Program-made: the position numbers and the translations under genes
Notes under the pieces: generated by a model
Told to the model about the DNA's origin: nothing
The model's database searches: none
Seen by the model: only the letters and a program-made list of their open reading frames with translations
Source: Gemella sp. GH3
GTDB taxonomy: Bacteria; Bacillota; Bacilli; Staphylococcales; Gemellaceae
Length of the DNA: 64,000 nucleotides
Direction: 5' to 3'
Assembly (NCBI RefSeq): GCF_013415425.1
Contig: NZ_JACBYC010000163.1
Location: 1 to 64,000 of the forward strand
Part shown: piece by piece, positions 46,238 through 59,242 of the stretch
Position numbering within the stretch: the first letter of the stretch is position 1
Layout: every line of letters starts with the position of its first letter

Positions 46238-46258
46238 TAATTATAATTGACTTTATTT
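46225..46258 (-). terminator. Terminator after ppc, sharing bases with the CtsR box
   Basis: Perfect 15-bp stem (46225-46239 with 46244-46258) with a 4-base loop, eight bases after the ppc stop. Half of the CtsR operator forms one arm. Confidence 0.7.
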
Positions 46259-46265
46259 TTTTATA

Positions 46266-48965
46266 TTATCCTGAATTTCTTAATCCTGTAGCTATTCCGT
46301 TTATAGTTGTATGAATTATTTGTTGATAACTTTCCAAAATAGCATTAGTTCTTTCACGTTTTATTAATTCTATTTGAATATAATTTAAAGTATTAAAATA
46401 AGGTAATCTATTTTTTAAACTATATTTTAAATATTCATTATCTGCAAGCAATTCGCTATTGTTTTCTATTTCTAAAATAACCTCTTTAGTTATTTTCCAT
46501 TCATTATAGATAACATCAAAAACATTTCTAGTTTTTTCATCACTGGCTAACTTAGCATATTCTCTTGCTATATCCATATCTGTTTTCGATAATACCATAT
46601 CAACATTAGACAATAACGCTCTGAAAAATGGCCATTTTTGGTATATTTCTTGTAAAATTATAATATTTCCTTCTTTTTTATCTATAAATTCTTTAAACGC
46701 TGATCCTACGCCATACCAACCAGGTAACATAACTCTATTTTGAGACCAAGAAAATACCCAAGGAATAGCTCTAAGTCCTCCTATATCTGTAATAACTTTC
46801 CTAGCTGCTGGCCGTGATCCTATATTTAAACTAGAAATTTCCTTTATAGGTGTCGCTTCAAAGAAATAATTATAGAAGTCTTTATTTTCAAAAACTAGCT
46901 CACGATATACTTTGTGACTTTTTTCTACAATTTCATCCATAATTGCCATATATTCTTCTTTTTTTCTAGTTCTTTCAATAGAACCTGTCATTCTATCAAT
47001 AGTTGCAGATATCATAGTTTCTAAATTATAATAAGCTGCATCTTTATTACCATACTTAGTTCCTATTACTTCTCCTTGCTCAGTAACTCTAATTTTGTCA
47101 TTAACGCTTCGAAGAGGCTGCGAGATAATAGCTTCGTAACTTGGTCCTCCACCTCTACCCACAGTACCACCTCTACCATGGAAAAATGTAATATTTATAT
47201 TATACTTTTCTCCAACATCTGCTAATTCGTTTTGAGCTTTATATAAAGCCCAACCAGAAGATAGGTATCCCCCATCTTTATTACTATCCGAATAACCTAG
47301 CATAATTTCTTGGTAATTATTGTTACTAGCTACCCAAGTTTTAACTATATCTAATTCTAAATAATTTTCTATAATAGACACTGCATTATCTAAATCTTCA
47401 ATAGTTTCAAACAAAGGTACAATTTGAATTCTAGAAAAATCTTTACCAATCAAATCAACTTCTTTTAGCATAACGGCTAATTCAAGCAAATCAGAAACGC
47501 TAGTTGTATGAGATATTATACTTTGTTTTATAATATCATCACCTAATTTATCCTTTAGCATCTTAGCTGTTTTTAATATAGTAAGCTCTTTTATTAACAA
47601 TTCTGACTTTTCATTGTTAGTAGATGATAATAATCTAGGTTCATTAATTAATTGATTTAATAAAATACTACATTTTTCATTTTCAGACAAATTACTATAA
47701 TTAGAAACTACGCTGGCAGATTTTAATAACTCTGCTATACATTCTTCATGAACACTAGAATCTTGACGCAAATCAATACTTGCTAAATAAAAACCAAATA
47801 CTTCTACTGCTTGAATTAATTGTTCAAAATCTCCATCAACAAGATCAAGACCACTGTTTTCTTCTAATGATTCTTTTATTATTAATAAATCAGCCAAAAA
47901 TTCTTTTGAAGTATTATAAATTTTTTTATTTTCAACATTTTCTTTTTTATTAAATTGTTTATGTGTATTATTAAGTTTAGTTTTTATTTCATAAATTGCT
48001 TTTCTATAGTATTCTTTTTCTCTAAATTCAGAATTATCATCTGATTGATTTGCTAATTCTTTTAGTCTTTTAGATATTTTTACTAATGAATTGGACATAG
48101 AATAAGAACGATACAGTTCATCTAATTTCTCTTTATAATAATTTACAATAACATCAAATTGTAATTTTGCTGCTGTTTCTAGAGTATCTGCAGTCACATA
48201 AGGATTTCCATCTCTATCTCCACCTATCCACATTCCCATAGTAATTGGAGTAGCTTTATCCAAATTTATTCCTTTCTCTAAAGCTAGTTTTTTGTATTTA
48301 ATAGTTAGATTAATTATTGCTTCTATAAGAGATGTATGGTAATATTCCATAACATTATTTATTTCATTTGTAACTTTTAATTTTTTTTCTCGAATTATAT
48401 CTGTCTGCATAATAATTTCTACATATTTTTTTAATTCATTATGCCATTTTTCTTTGTTTATAAGCCCTAATTTTACATCTCTATGTTTTCTTAACAGATT
48501 ATGTATTTTATTATTTAAATCTAACATACTTTTTCTTTGAACTTGTGTAGGATGAGCTGTTAGTACTGGAACAACATTGATTTTTTCTAATATATCCTTG
48601 GCATTAGGTAGTTTATATACATCATCAATAGTTTTAGAAATCTTACCTAAGTACTCTTTATTGACATTATTCTTATAATTTATCTCATATGCTAAATCAA
48701 CATCTTCAGAAATATTAATTAATAATGGAAGAATAGAGAAAAACCTAGAAACTATATCTATTTCCTCATTATTTAATTTTTCTATTTCCGAATATAATTT
48801 TTCATAATCATTGTTATTAGCTAAGTCTTTTATATGTTTAATTTTTAACAATGTTTCTTTTGATGTCATTTTTTCTGTAGCTTCTTCTAAAAGTGTAGTA
48901 AGAAGATTTATTTCTTCATTTATAATTTCCTTATTCATACTATTTTCTAATTTTTTTATTGTCAC
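46266..48965 (-). CDS. ppc: Phosphoenolpyruvate carboxylase
   Basis: PEPC makes oxaloacetate from PEP and bicarbonate, replenishing C4 acids for aspartate-family amino acids. About 900 residues with the catalytic motifs [41 protein letters not shown] and [15 protein letters not shown], and a proper C-terminus ending GLRNSG. I prefer GTG 48965 because GAGGTGA lies six bases upstream; TTG 48968 is too close and ATG 48938 has no ribosome binding site. It is transcribed alone between gyrA and groES. Confidence 0.95.
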   Translation of the reverse strand: MTIKKLENSMNKEIINEEINLLTTLLEEATEKMTSKETLLKIKHIKDLANNNDYEKLYSEIEKLNNEEIDIVSRFFSILPLLINISEDVDLAYEINYKNNVNKEYLGKISKTIDDVYKLPNAKDILEKINVVPVLTAHPTQVQRKSMLDLNNKIHNLLRKHRDVKLGLINKEKWHNELKKYVEIIMQTDIIREKKLKVTNEINNVMEYYHTSLIEAIINLTIKYKKLALEKGINLDKATPITMGMWIGGDRDGNPYVTADTLETAAKLQFDVIVNYYKEKLDELYRSYSMSNSLVKISKRLKELANQSDDNSEFREKEYYRKAIYEIKTKLNNTHKQFNKKENVENKKIYNTSKEFLADLLIIKESLEENSGLDLVDGDFEQLIQAVEVFGFYLASIDLRQDSSVHEECIAELLKSASVVSNYSNLSENEKCSILLNQLINEPRLLSSTNNEKSELLIKELTILKTAKMLKDKLGDDIIKQSIISHTTSVSDLLELAVMLKEVDLIGKDFSRIQIVPLFETIEDLDNAVSIIENYLELDIVKTWVASNNNYQEIMLGYSDSNKDGGYLSSGWALYKAQNELADVGEKYNINITFFHGRGGTVGRGGGPSYEAIISQPLRSVNDKIRVTEQGEVIGTKYGNKDAAYYNLETMISATIDRMTGSIERTRKKEEYMAIMDEIVEKSHKVYRELVFENKDFYNYFFEATPIKEISSLNIGSRPAARKVITDIGGLRAIPWVFSWSQNRVMLPGWYGVGSAFKEFIDKKEGNIIILQEIYQKWPFFRALLSNVDMVLSKTDMDIAREYAKLASDEKTRNVFDVIYNEWKITKEVILEIENNSELLADNEYLKYSLKNRLPYFNTLNYIQIELIKRERTNAILESYQQIIHTTINGIATGLRNSG

Positions 48966-49013
48966 CAAAGTTCACCTCAAACTATAAAATATTTCAAATC
49001 TAATTAATAAATA

Positions 49014-49086
49014 ATAGTGATGATAAGAAAGAAAATATTATTTTTGTTGTTTTAGTTATGTTTTCTTCCAAATATATCATCACTAT
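49014..49086 (-). terminator. Long imperfect hairpin after gyrA
   Basis: Outer arms ATAGTGATGATA (49014-49025) and TATCATCACTAT (49075-49086) are perfect; a second partial stem AAGAAAA/TTTTCTT lies inside. It starts 14 bases beyond the gyrA stop. No long U-run, so termination strength is uncertain. Confidence 0.5.
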
Positions 49087-49100
49087 AATTATTATATATT

Positions 49101-51548
49101 CTAGTTTTCGTTTTCTGTCATTTCTTCTTTTTCTGCTAACGTTACAGTAGCCACTTTTTGAGAATCTACTAAATTAATTAGTTTAACTCCTGTTGCAGTT
49201 CTTCCTAGCGTATTAATCATAGATATATCTATTCTTATAATTATTCCTTGATCAGTCATAACCATCAAGTCCTCATTACCACTTATAGTTTTTACAGCTA
49301 CTATTTTCCCTGTTTTTTTAGTTACTTTGGCTACTCTTATACCTTTACCGCCCCTATTTGTAACTTTAAATTCATTTTCTTTTGATATTTTTCCTATACC
49401 ATTTTCTGTTACAGTAAGAATTTTTTTATCTTTATTAATAACTTGCATTCCTATAACATAATCGTCTAGTCCGAGAGTGATACCTTTAACACCTCTACTA
49501 ACACGTCCCATTTGGCGAACTTTTTCTTCATTTATTCTAATAGCCTGTCCACCCGCTGTAACAATCATTATATCATTATTTTTTGTTATTTTCTGAACTT
49601 CAATTAATGTGTCGTTTTCATCAAGTTTTAATGCTATTTTTCCTTTTTTCATTATGCTAGCATAATCTGCAAGATTAGATTTTTTTATAACTCCATATTT
49701 CGTAGCAAATACTAAGCTTGTATCTTTTTCGTTCAAATCTGAAATTGCTATAATAGAGTTTACTTTTTCTTCTTTGTCAATTTCTAATAGATTGATTATA
49801 GGAATACCTTTAGCTTGTCTACTCATTTGGTTGATTTCGTAACCTTTTAACGTATATACTTTTCCTTTATCTGTAAAGAATAAAATATGATCATGTGTTG
49901 AACAAGTCAACATATACTCAATGTTATCTTCATCATTTGTAGTCATACCGTTTATTCCACGACCACCTCTACCTTGAGATTTGTACGTACTAGCAGCAAG
50001 ACGTTTAATATATTGATTATACGATAATGTTATTACTATCTGTTCTTTTTCTATAAGATCTTCATTTTCTATTTCATCAATTTGTCCTTCTATTATAGTA
50101 CTACGACGATCATCATTATACTTACCTTTTATTTCTAAAAGTTCATCTTTAATTATTTGGATTACTCTTTCTTCTTTTGATAAAATATCTTCTAAATCTT
50201 TGATAAGTTCTATAAGTTTTTTGTATTCTTCTTCAATTTTACCTCTTTCCAAACCTGTAAGACGTTGCAATCTCATATCTAATATTGCTTGGGCTTGAAT
50301 TTCAGTTAAATTGAAACCACTCATAAGTCCTGTTCTTGCTTCATCAGTAGTCTGTGATGCACGAATTAGTTCTATGATTTTGTCTATATTATCTAATGCG
50401 ATTCTTAATCCTTCTAAAATATGTGCTCTATCTTTAGCTTTCTTTAGATCGAATTGAGTTCTTCTAACAACTACTTCTTTTTGATGCTCTAGATAATAGT
50501 ATAAAACTTCTTTTAGATTCAGTGTTTTAGGTCGTCCATTTACTAACGCAACCATATTAACACCAAAAGAGCTTTGTAATGGTGTTAACTTAAATAAATT
50601 GTTCAAAATTACGTTACTATTTATATCTCTTCTTAACTCGATGACAATTTTTATTCCTTCTTTCAAGTTACTTTCATCACGTAAGTCTGTAATACCTTCT
50701 ATTTTTTTTTCACGTGCTAAATCTGCTATTTTTTCCACTAATTTAGATTTATTAACTTGATAAGGAATTTCAGTTATAACTATGCGTTCTTTACCATTTT
50801 TCATCTTCTCAATGGAAGTTTTTCCTCGCATAATTATAGAACCACGTCCAGTATTATAAGCTTTAACTATACCACTTTTACCTAAAATAAGTGCTCCAGT
50901 AGGAAAATCTGGACCTTTTATTTTTGTCATTAATTCGTTTATAGATATTTCTGGGTTGTCAGCTAAAGATATAACTCCATCTATTACTTCTCCCAAGTTA
51001 TGAGGAGGTATATTAGTTGCCATACCTACCGCTATACCACTACCTCCATTAACTAACAGATTAGGTATTCTTGATGGTAGAACCTTAGGTTCTTTTAAGC
51101 TACCATCATAATTGTCTTGATAATCTACTGTATCTTTATTTATATCTCTTACCATTTCAGAAGCTATTCTACTTAGTTTCGCTTCTGTATAACGCATGGC
51201 TGCGGCACTATCTCCATCTATAGAACCAAAGTTCCCTTGACCTGCGACCATAGGATATCTACTGTTAAAATCTTGAGCTAAACGTACTATAGTACCGTAA
51301 GTTGCTGCGTCGCCATGAGGGTGATATTTCCCCATTACTTCTCCGACTACAGTAGCACTTTTTCTAAATGATTTATCATATGTAAGGCCTAATTCATTAA
51401 AAGCATATAATATACGTCTATGAACAGGCTTTAATCCATCACGTACATCAGGTAATGCACGTGAAACTATAACACTCATTGAATAATCTAGAAATGAATT
51501 TTCAATTTCTGTAGTTATATTTCGTAGTGTAATATTTTTCTCTTCCAT
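49101..51548 (-). CDS. gyrA: DNA gyrase subunit A
   Basis: The cleavage-religation subunit, 815 residues. The quinolone-resistance region reads [19 protein letters not shown], with Ala instead of Ser at the usual first resistance position (GDAATY; Ser83/84 is commonly found elsewhere), and the catalytic Tyr is in [12 protein letters not shown]-terminal beta-pinwheel repeats contain the GyrA box, here [11 protein letters not shown]. The ATG is 14 bases after gyrB. Confidence 0.97.
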   Translation of the reverse strand: MEEKNITLRNITTEIENSFLDYSMSVIVSRALPDVRDGLKPVHRRILYAFNELGLTYDKSFRKSATVVGEVMGKYHPHGDAATYGTIVRLAQDFNSRYPMVAGQGNFGSIDGDSAAAMRYTEAKLSRIASEMVRDINKDTVDYQDNYDGSLKEPKVLPSRIPNLLVNGGSGIAVGMATNIPPHNLGEVIDGVISLADNPEISINELMTKIKGPDFPTGALILGKSGIVKAYNTGRGSIIMRGKTSIEKMKNGKERIVITEIPYQVNKSKLVEKIADLAREKKIEGITDLRDESNLKEGIKIVIELRRDINSNVILNNLFKLTPLQSSFGVNMVALVNGRPKTLNLKEVLYYYLEHQKEVVVRRTQFDLKKAKDRAHILEGLRIALDNIDKIIELIRASQTTDEARTGLMSGFNLTEIQAQAILDMRLQRLTGLERGKIEEEYKKLIELIKDLEDILSKEERVIQIIKDELLEIKGKYNDDRRSTIIEGQIDEIENEDLIEKEQIVITLSYNQYIKRLAASTYKSQGRGGRGINGMTTNDEDNIEYMLTCSTHDHILFFTDKGKVYTLKGYEINQMSRQAKGIPIINLLEIDKEEKVNSIIAISDLNEKDTSLVFATKYGVIKKSNLADYASIMKKGKIALKLDENDTLIEVQKITKNNDIMIVTAGGQAIRINEEKVRQMGRVSRGVKGITLGLDDYVIGMQVINKDKKILTVTENGIGKISKENEFKVTNRGGKGIRVAKVTKKTGKIVAVKTISGNEDLMVMTDQGIIIRIDISMINTLGRTATGVKLINLVDSQKVATVTLAEKEEMTENEN

Positions 51549-51562
51549 TTGTTATCCTTTCA

Positions 51563-54625
<3,063 letters not shown>

Positions 54626-54636
<11 letters not shown>

Positions 54637-54841
54637 TTACAATTAAATACTTTTTATCAAATAATTGTACAATATCATTATTGTACAATTTTTTTCCACG
54701 CCTATTTTCTAATTCTCCGTTTAGAACAACACCATTATCCATTAAAAAATGTTTTGCCTCTCCTCCAGAACCAATAAATCCTTCAATTTTTAGAAATTGT
54801 GTTAAAGTTATAAATTCACTATCAATAAAAATTTTTTTCAT
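54626..54841 (-). CDS. yaaA: S4-domain RNA-binding protein YaaA (RlbA)
   Basis: A 71-residue S4 domain (LTQFLKIEGFIGSGGEAKHFLMDNGVVLNGE) like the small gene between dnaN and recF in most Firmicutes, thought to act in ribosome assembly. It is first in yaaA-recF-gyrB-gyrA with GGAGG seven bases before its ATG and a strong promoter upstream. dnaN, its usual upstream neighbour, is absent. Confidence 0.93.
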
Positions 54842-54864
54842 ACAACCTCCATAAAATTAAAACT

Positions 54865-54882
54865 AGATGCAGAGTTGCATCT
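54865..54882 (-). other. Small hairpin in the yaaA leader
   Basis: AGATGCA/TGCATCT stem with a 4-base loop, between promoter and ribosome binding site. It has no U-run, so it is not a terminator. Confidence 0.5.
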
Positions 54883-54892
54883 TAACCTATTA

Positions 54893-54921
54893 ATTATACC
54901 ATACGAAAGTATTTTTTTCAA
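54893..54921 (-). promoter_or_regulatory. Promoter of yaaA-recF-gyrB-gyrA
   Basis: Minus strand TTGAAA (54921-54916), 17 bases, TATAAT (54898-54893), with an extended TG. Confidence 0.8.
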
Positions 54922-55087
54922 TTTTGATAATAAGTATAACCTTTAAATTAAATTTTATATTTTTTAAAACCTATCTTTCTAATGTAAATTAAATTACATA
55001 TTATTAATTATATAAATTATATTATTAAATCATTTTATTTGAATTAAGATAATTATAAAACATTACAGCATTTTAGTTCTTTCTGAA

Positions 55088-55116
55088 TTTACATTTATAT
55101 AAGACTGTTATATAAT
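55088..55116 (+). promoter_or_regulatory. Promoter of the choline-kinase-like gene
   Basis: TTTACA (55088-55093), 17 bases, TATAAT (55111-55116), then AGGTGGTGA just before the ATG at 55136. Confidence 0.7.
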
Positions 55117-55135
55117 TAAAGTAGGTGGTGATTTT

Positions 55136-55954
55136 ATGAATATTAAAAATAAAATAGAAAATATTTTAAAAGAAGAAGTTATAGATATAAAAAAGACTAG
55201 CTATGGAATAACAAATGTAAACTACATAATAACAACAAATGAACACAAATATTTTTGTAGAATTCCTAAAGATAATTTACTCTTATCAAAAAAAGACAAT
55301 GAGTTAGAAGCACTTAATACACTAAAAAACAAATCGTATTTTTTAAAACCTATTTATTATAGCCAAAATTTATTAATAACACCTTTTCAGCAAAATGCTA
55401 AAACATTTATATCTAATAAAAATCTTTCTACAATAGTTGAAATAGCAAATATTTTAAAAGATTTTCATAGTAGTGAATATATTGTAGATAGCGAATTTAA
55501 TCCTACAAAAAAATTTAAACAATATTTTGAACAAATAGAAAATAAAAATAACTATATAGATAAATATATTTACTTATTAGACGAATTTGAAAAGTTTTAT
55601 GAACCTGATAGACTGTGTCACAACGATTTAGTAGAAGGAAATTTCTTGTTTGTAAAAAATAAAATTTATCTAATTGATTTTGAATACTGTGGACTTAATG
55701 ACCATTATTTTGATATAGCTAGCTTTATATCAGAAAATAATCTAAATTACCAAGAAACTATAACATTTTTAAAAAATTACTTTAGTGAAGAAGCGTGTAA
55801 TTTTGAAAAATTAGATATATTTTTAAAATTTGCAGATTTACTTTGGTACACTTGGGCGTTGTTGCTATACGAAAAACGAGGAGAAGAAGTTTACAAAACA
55901 ATATTCGAAGAGAAACTAAATAGTCTAAAATACCCAAGAAAAATTAAATATTAG
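55136..55954 (+). CDS. Choline/aminoglycoside kinase-family phosphotransferase (LicA-like)
   Basis: A 272-residue kinase-fold protein. The catalytic loop LCHNDLVEGNFLF (His162, Asn163, Asp164) and metal site LIDFEY (Asp181) are intact, with GLNDHYFDIASFI after it as in choline kinases and LicA. The N-terminal NVNYII/FCRIP region matches the nucleotide-binding lobe. Choline, ethanolamine or a sugar are possible substrates; no lic transport genes are adjacent. It is expressed with the broken aldo/keto reductase nine bases downstream. Confidence 0.75.
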   Translation: MNIKNKIENILKEEVIDIKKTSYGITNVNYIITTNEHKYFCRIPKDNLLLSKKDNELEALNTLKNKSYFLKPIYYSQNLLITPFQQNAKTFISNKNLSTIVEIANILKDFHSSEYIVDSEFNPTKKFKQYFEQIENKNNYIDKYIYLLDEFEKFYEPDRLCHNDLVEGNFLFVKNKIYLIDFEYCGLNDHYFDIASFISENNLNYQETITFLKNYFSEEACNFEKLDIFLKFADLLWYTWALLLYEKRGEEVYKTIFEEKLNSLKYPRKIKY

Positions 55955-55963
55955 GAGAATACT

Positions 55964-56726
55964 ATGAATTTAGGGAAAATAGGATTTGGTACTTATAAAC
56001 TAGTTGATGAGGAACAAACAATAAATGCCATAAACTTTGCACTTGAAAATGATTATAAACTTATAGATACTGCCTCATATTATAAAAACGAACATATTAT
56101 CGGTAAAGCTATAAAAAACTTTAACAAAAATATGGCCGAGCGACTTATCTTACGATGATACAATGAAATCATTTGAAAATAGCTATGAGAAATTAGATGG
56201 TAAAATAGATATGTTACTAATACATTGGCCTCACCCTGATAAATACTTAGAAGGATATAGAGCATTAGAAAAATTAAAAGAAGAAAAAGTAGTTAGAGAA
56301 ATTGGAGTTGCAAATTTTGAAATAAAACATTTAGAACACTTGAAAAATAATGCTAATATTAAACCTTTTCTAAATCAAATAGAAGCACATCCTAAATTTG
56401 CACAAAATGAATTACGTAGATATCTTGAGAAAGAAGGTATTTTGTTGCAATCTTGGTCTCCTACAGCCCGAGGAGTGTATAACGATGATGAAATTGTAAA
56501 ACAAATAGCAAAAAAACATAATGTTACAGCTACTCAAGTTTTATTAAATTGGCATATAACTAGAGGATATCATCCAATTCCAAAATCTGCTACACCTAAG
56601 CATATTTTAGAGAATATACAAAGCACAAAATTTAATTTGTCTGAAGATGATATTATTAAATTAAATAGCCTTGATAGTGGTTTGAGACTTGGATATCATC
56701 CCGAACTATTTCCATATGAAAAATAA
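55964..56726 (+). pseudogene. Aldo/keto reductase, internal deletion with frameshift
   Basis: The N-terminal part (55964-56134) reads the AKR start with LGKIGFGTYKL, Asp in DTASYY and the GKAIKNFNKN helix. It then leaves frame. From 56124 the next frame continues TKIWPSDLSYDDTMKSF and runs to 56726 with the conserved LLIHWPHPD, NQIEAHP and ATQVLLNWHI motifs. Between the two halves the strand normally reading 'REELFITTK' is missing, so this is a deletion, not just a base-call slip. The junction falls in AACAAAAATATGG, suggesting deletion between short direct repeats. No intact product is expected. Confidence 0.85.
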
Positions 56727-56772
56727 TTTATTACTTCAAAATTAATTATTACATAATTAAAATCTAACATTT

Positions 56773-56804
56773 AAAGTTCACTTTTTTATTAGTGGACTTT
56801 TTTT
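56773..56804 (+). terminator. Terminator after the aldo/keto reductase pseudogene
   Basis: AAAGTTCAC/GTGGACTTT stem (one G-U pair), followed by TTTTTTT. Confidence 0.8.
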
Positions 56805-56843
56805 GTAGACTAATGTATTTGCTATTTAGCGATTAAAATAAAA

Positions 56844-56884
56844 AATATTCAGCATAGAGATTTTTTTACTCTACACTGAATATT
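56844..56884 (-). terminator. Terminator after the LysM gene
   Basis: AATATTCAG...CTGAATATT outer stem with an inner ATAGAG/CTCTA stem, two mismatched or wobble pairs, ten bases after the stop. Confidence 0.7.
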
Positions 56885-56894
56885 ATACTATCCT

Positions 56895-57335
56895 TTATGT
56901 TAATTTAGGAATTTTTAGAGATTGTCCTACTGTTAAATTATCTGAACTAAGATTATTTTCTTGCTTAATAGCAGATACTCCTGCTTGTGCATTAGAATCC
57001 CCATAAGCTTTTGCTGAAATTTCAAATAAAGTATCTCCCGATTTAACTACATAATTAGAATCTACAGTTATTTGTGAAGTACTTTGTCCTTGTTGTAAAG
57101 AACTACTATTATTGTTTTGTGTATTTTGTTCTTGGACAGAATTAGTAGTAGCACTCGGAATTTGTTGTTCTTTCTTTTCCTCTTGAGGTACTTGTGCTAC
57201 ATTTTGAGAAGTATTAGTCTTAGTCTCTGCTTTCTTACTAATATTTTGTCCCAAAAATGTTACCAAATAAAGTAAAACTGGTGTTATTAGTATTAAAACT
57301 ATCCCTATTAAACTATTTCTTAATTTTCTCTTCAT
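56895..57335 (-). CDS. Membrane-anchored LysM-domain protein
   Basis: A 146-residue protein: basic start, one TM helix (about 9-30), a Gln/Asn/Thr-rich linker (about 35-93) and a C-terminal LysM domain beginning YVVKSGDTLFEISAKAYGD. LysM binds the glycan backbone of peptidoglycan, so it is exposed to the wall. There is no enzymatic domain. Its ATG overlaps the TGA of the small gene upstream (ATGA), so translation is coupled. It is last in the long pnp-murG-panF run. Confidence 0.85.
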   Translation of the reverse strand: MKRKLRNSLIGIVLILITPVLLYLVTFLGQNISKKAETKTNTSQNVAQVPQEEKKEQQIPSATTNSVQEQNTQNNNSSSLQQGQSTSQITVDSNYVVKSGDTLFEISAKAYGDSNAQAGVSAIKQENNLSSDNLTVGQSLKIPKLT

Positions 57336-57511
57336 ACCTGCTCTACAACCTCGAAATATTCTTTATAAAATCCCCCTATTTTTCCACTATTATCTTTTAT
57401 AAAAATATATTCTTCTGTTTCATTAACTACATCATATACTTTTCCAATTGTTAATACATTTTCCACAGTAAATTTCTTAGAATTTACATTAGTAACTTTT
57501 ACTTGCTTCAT
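57332..57511 (-). CDS. Small 59-residue protein between panF and the LysM gene
   Basis: An overlooked small gene starting MKQVKVTNVNSKKFTVENVL and ending KEYFEVVEQV. GGAGG lies nine bases before its ATG. The ATG overlaps the panF stop (TAATG) and its TGA overlaps the next ATG (ATGA), so it is coupled on both sides. It has no signal peptide or TM segment. The pattern GKVYDVVNETEEYIFIKDNSGKIGG suggests a small beta-barrel (SH3-like) fold, seen in various small Firmicutes proteins; no function is known. Confidence 0.8.
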   Translation of the reverse strand: MKQVKVTNVNSKKFTVENVLTIGKVYDVVNETEEYIFIKDNSGKIGGFYKEYFEVVEQV

Positions 57512-58992
57512 TATTTATATCCTCCATAATTAAAATTCTTATCTTTCAACCTATTGTAACATAAATTTGAAATAATTAAAAATACTATAAATGATAGGAA
57601 TAGTGAAATTACAACAGGTTCTATAAATGTAATTTTACAAATCCTCTTAAAAATTATATAACTTACTAAGCCTACTATAGTCGAAGAAAATGCTCCGTAT
57701 TTTTCTGCTTTTTTCCAATATAGTCCAAGAATTATTGGCCATAAAAACGTTACTTCTAATCCACCAAATGCAAATAAATTAATTTCTACTATTAGAGATG
57801 GTGGTGTAATACTAAGCATTATAGCCAACAATATAATTAATAAATTAACTACATAAACTAATAATGGTATTTTTTTCTCTGTTACCTTATTTCTTATTAA
57901 GTTAATGTTCAACAATATATCTTTTACTAATGTTGAAGATACTAATAAAAATTGAGCATTCACAGTAGTTATTATAGCTGCCATTGGTGCAGAAAGAACT
58001 ATAGCAACTAAGTACCATGGCAACATTCTTAATGTTACTATTGGTATTACAGAATCATAATCTGTTATATCTGGAAATACCCCTCTTGAGATAACACCTA
58101 TAAAGTGTACTCCAAACATAACAATAAATATAACTATTGTTCCAATAATTATTGATTGCTTTAAACTTCTATTGTTTTTATATAGCATTGAATTTATAGC
58201 AATTTGTGGAATACCTACTAATCCTACACCTACCAATACCCAAAATGAAGATACATAAATGCTAGTTAAACTTTTATCTACCCCATAAGGTGTTAATAAA
58301 TTAGGGTTCTGATTATAGAGATTCTGCATTATAGAATTTATTCCGCCACCAAATTTTATTATTGATATAAATAGTATTATAGTTGCAAAAATCATAATAA
58401 GACCTTGTATCATATCTGTTATTAATATGTTTTTCAAACCACCAAATACTACACAAAATAAAATTATAATTGAAATGATTAGTATCCCTGTTTTATATTC
58501 TATATTTAATAAAGCTGATAAGAGTTTTGCTCCACCTATCCATTGTGCAGACATAGCAGCTAATAAAAATGCAATCATAGCTATAGCTGAAATATTAGCT
58601 AAAATTTTTGATTTATAGCGATACTTTAAATAATCAGTTATAGTTATAGCATTTATTTTTTTTGCAATATTTTGAAATCTTCTTGCTAAAACCAACAAAA
58701 CAAAATAACCTGCTGTAACCTGAATAACAGCTAATAAAACCCATCCCAAACCTAATTTATATGCAATTCCTGGGCCAGAAAGAAAAGTAGAAGCAGAGCC
58801 GTAAGTAGACATTAATGTTATAGCTAATATAATACCACTGACTTTTCTATCTGCTAAATAATATCTTTCAAAAAAACTACCTTTAAAATTTCCTTTATAA
58901 AGAACTTTACCAAATAATAAAGGAGTTAAAATTATAGTTAAAAATATCAAAAAAAATAGAATTATAATCTTATTGTTATCTATGTTATTCAT
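57511..58992 (-). CDS. panF: Sodium/pantothenate symporter PanF (SSS family)
   Basis: A 493-residue sodium-solute symporter with about 13 TM segments. MSTYGSASTFLSGPGIAYKLGLGWVLLA near residue 61 and GVISRGVFPDITDYDSVIP near 300 fit the PanF branch. The 85-residue YhdT protein directly upstream (8-base overlap) is the usual PanF partner, and coaD lies in the same operon, so pantothenate is the likely substrate. Confidence 0.87.
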   Translation of the reverse strand: MNNIDNNKIIILFFLIFLTIILTPLLFGKVLYKGNFKGSFFERYYLADRKVSGIILAITLMSTYGSASTFLSGPGIAYKLGLGWVLLAVIQVTAGYFVLLVLARRFQNIAKKINAITITDYLKYRYKSKILANISAIAMIAFLLAAMSAQWIGGAKLLSALLNIEYKTGILIISIIILFCVVFGGLKNILITDMIQGLIMIFATIILFISIIKFGGGINSIMQNLYNQNPNLLTPYGVDKSLTSIYVSSFWVLVGVGLVGIPQIAINSMLYKNNRSLKQSIIIGTIVIFIVMFGVHFIGVISRGVFPDITDYDSVIPIVTLRMLPWYLVAIVLSAPMAAIITTVNAQFLLVSSTLVKDILLNINLIRNKVTEKKIPLLVYVVNLLIILLAIMLSITPPSLIVEINLFAFGGLEVTFLWPIILGLYWKKAEKYGAFSSTIVGLVSYIIFKRICKITFIEPVVISLFLSFIVFLIISNLCYNRLKDKNFNYGGYK

Positions 58993-59242
58993 CTTTATTC
59001 AATCGTCTTTCTTCTTCTATTTCTATGTCTTCATTAAATATAATATTACAAATAATTATAAGTAATAAAATAATAAATATACTTACAACTATAGCACTAT
59101 AAAAAAACCATTCTGGCATGCCTAAAATATATTTATAATCTTCTACAGCTATATTCTTATACTTAATATAAGCAAAATAATACCATAGTGCAAAATGTGT
59201 AATAACTAAAAATATGGCATAAATATAATCTTTATTTTTCAT
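58985..59242 (-). CDS. yhdT: YhdT family membrane protein (DUF997)
   Basis: An 85-residue protein with two TM helices (about 8-28 and 46-69) and an acidic C-terminal tail. Position and topology match YhdT/DUF997, which is almost always encoded with PanF and may be an accessory subunit. It overlaps panF by 8 bases and the PAP2 gene by 11 bases. Confidence 0.85.
   Translation of the reverse strand: MKNKDYIYAIFLVITHFALWYYFAYIKYKNIAVEDYKYILGMPEWFFYSAIVVSIFIILLLIIICNIIFNEDIEIEEERRLNKDE

Noticed and set aside
46147-46265. CIRCE element upstream of groES
   Set aside because: No TTAGCACTC-N9-GAGTGCTAA or near match is present; the visible dyad is the ppc terminator overlapping a CtsR-type direct repeat.
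54842-55135. Possible replication origin upstream of the gyr cluster
   Set aside because: It is AT-rich, but no cluster of DnaA boxes (TTATNCACA) is visible and dnaA/dnaN are absent.
55964-56726. Programmed frameshift in the aldo/keto reductase
   Set aside because: Conserved residues between the two frames are missing, which a ribosomal frameshift could not restore.
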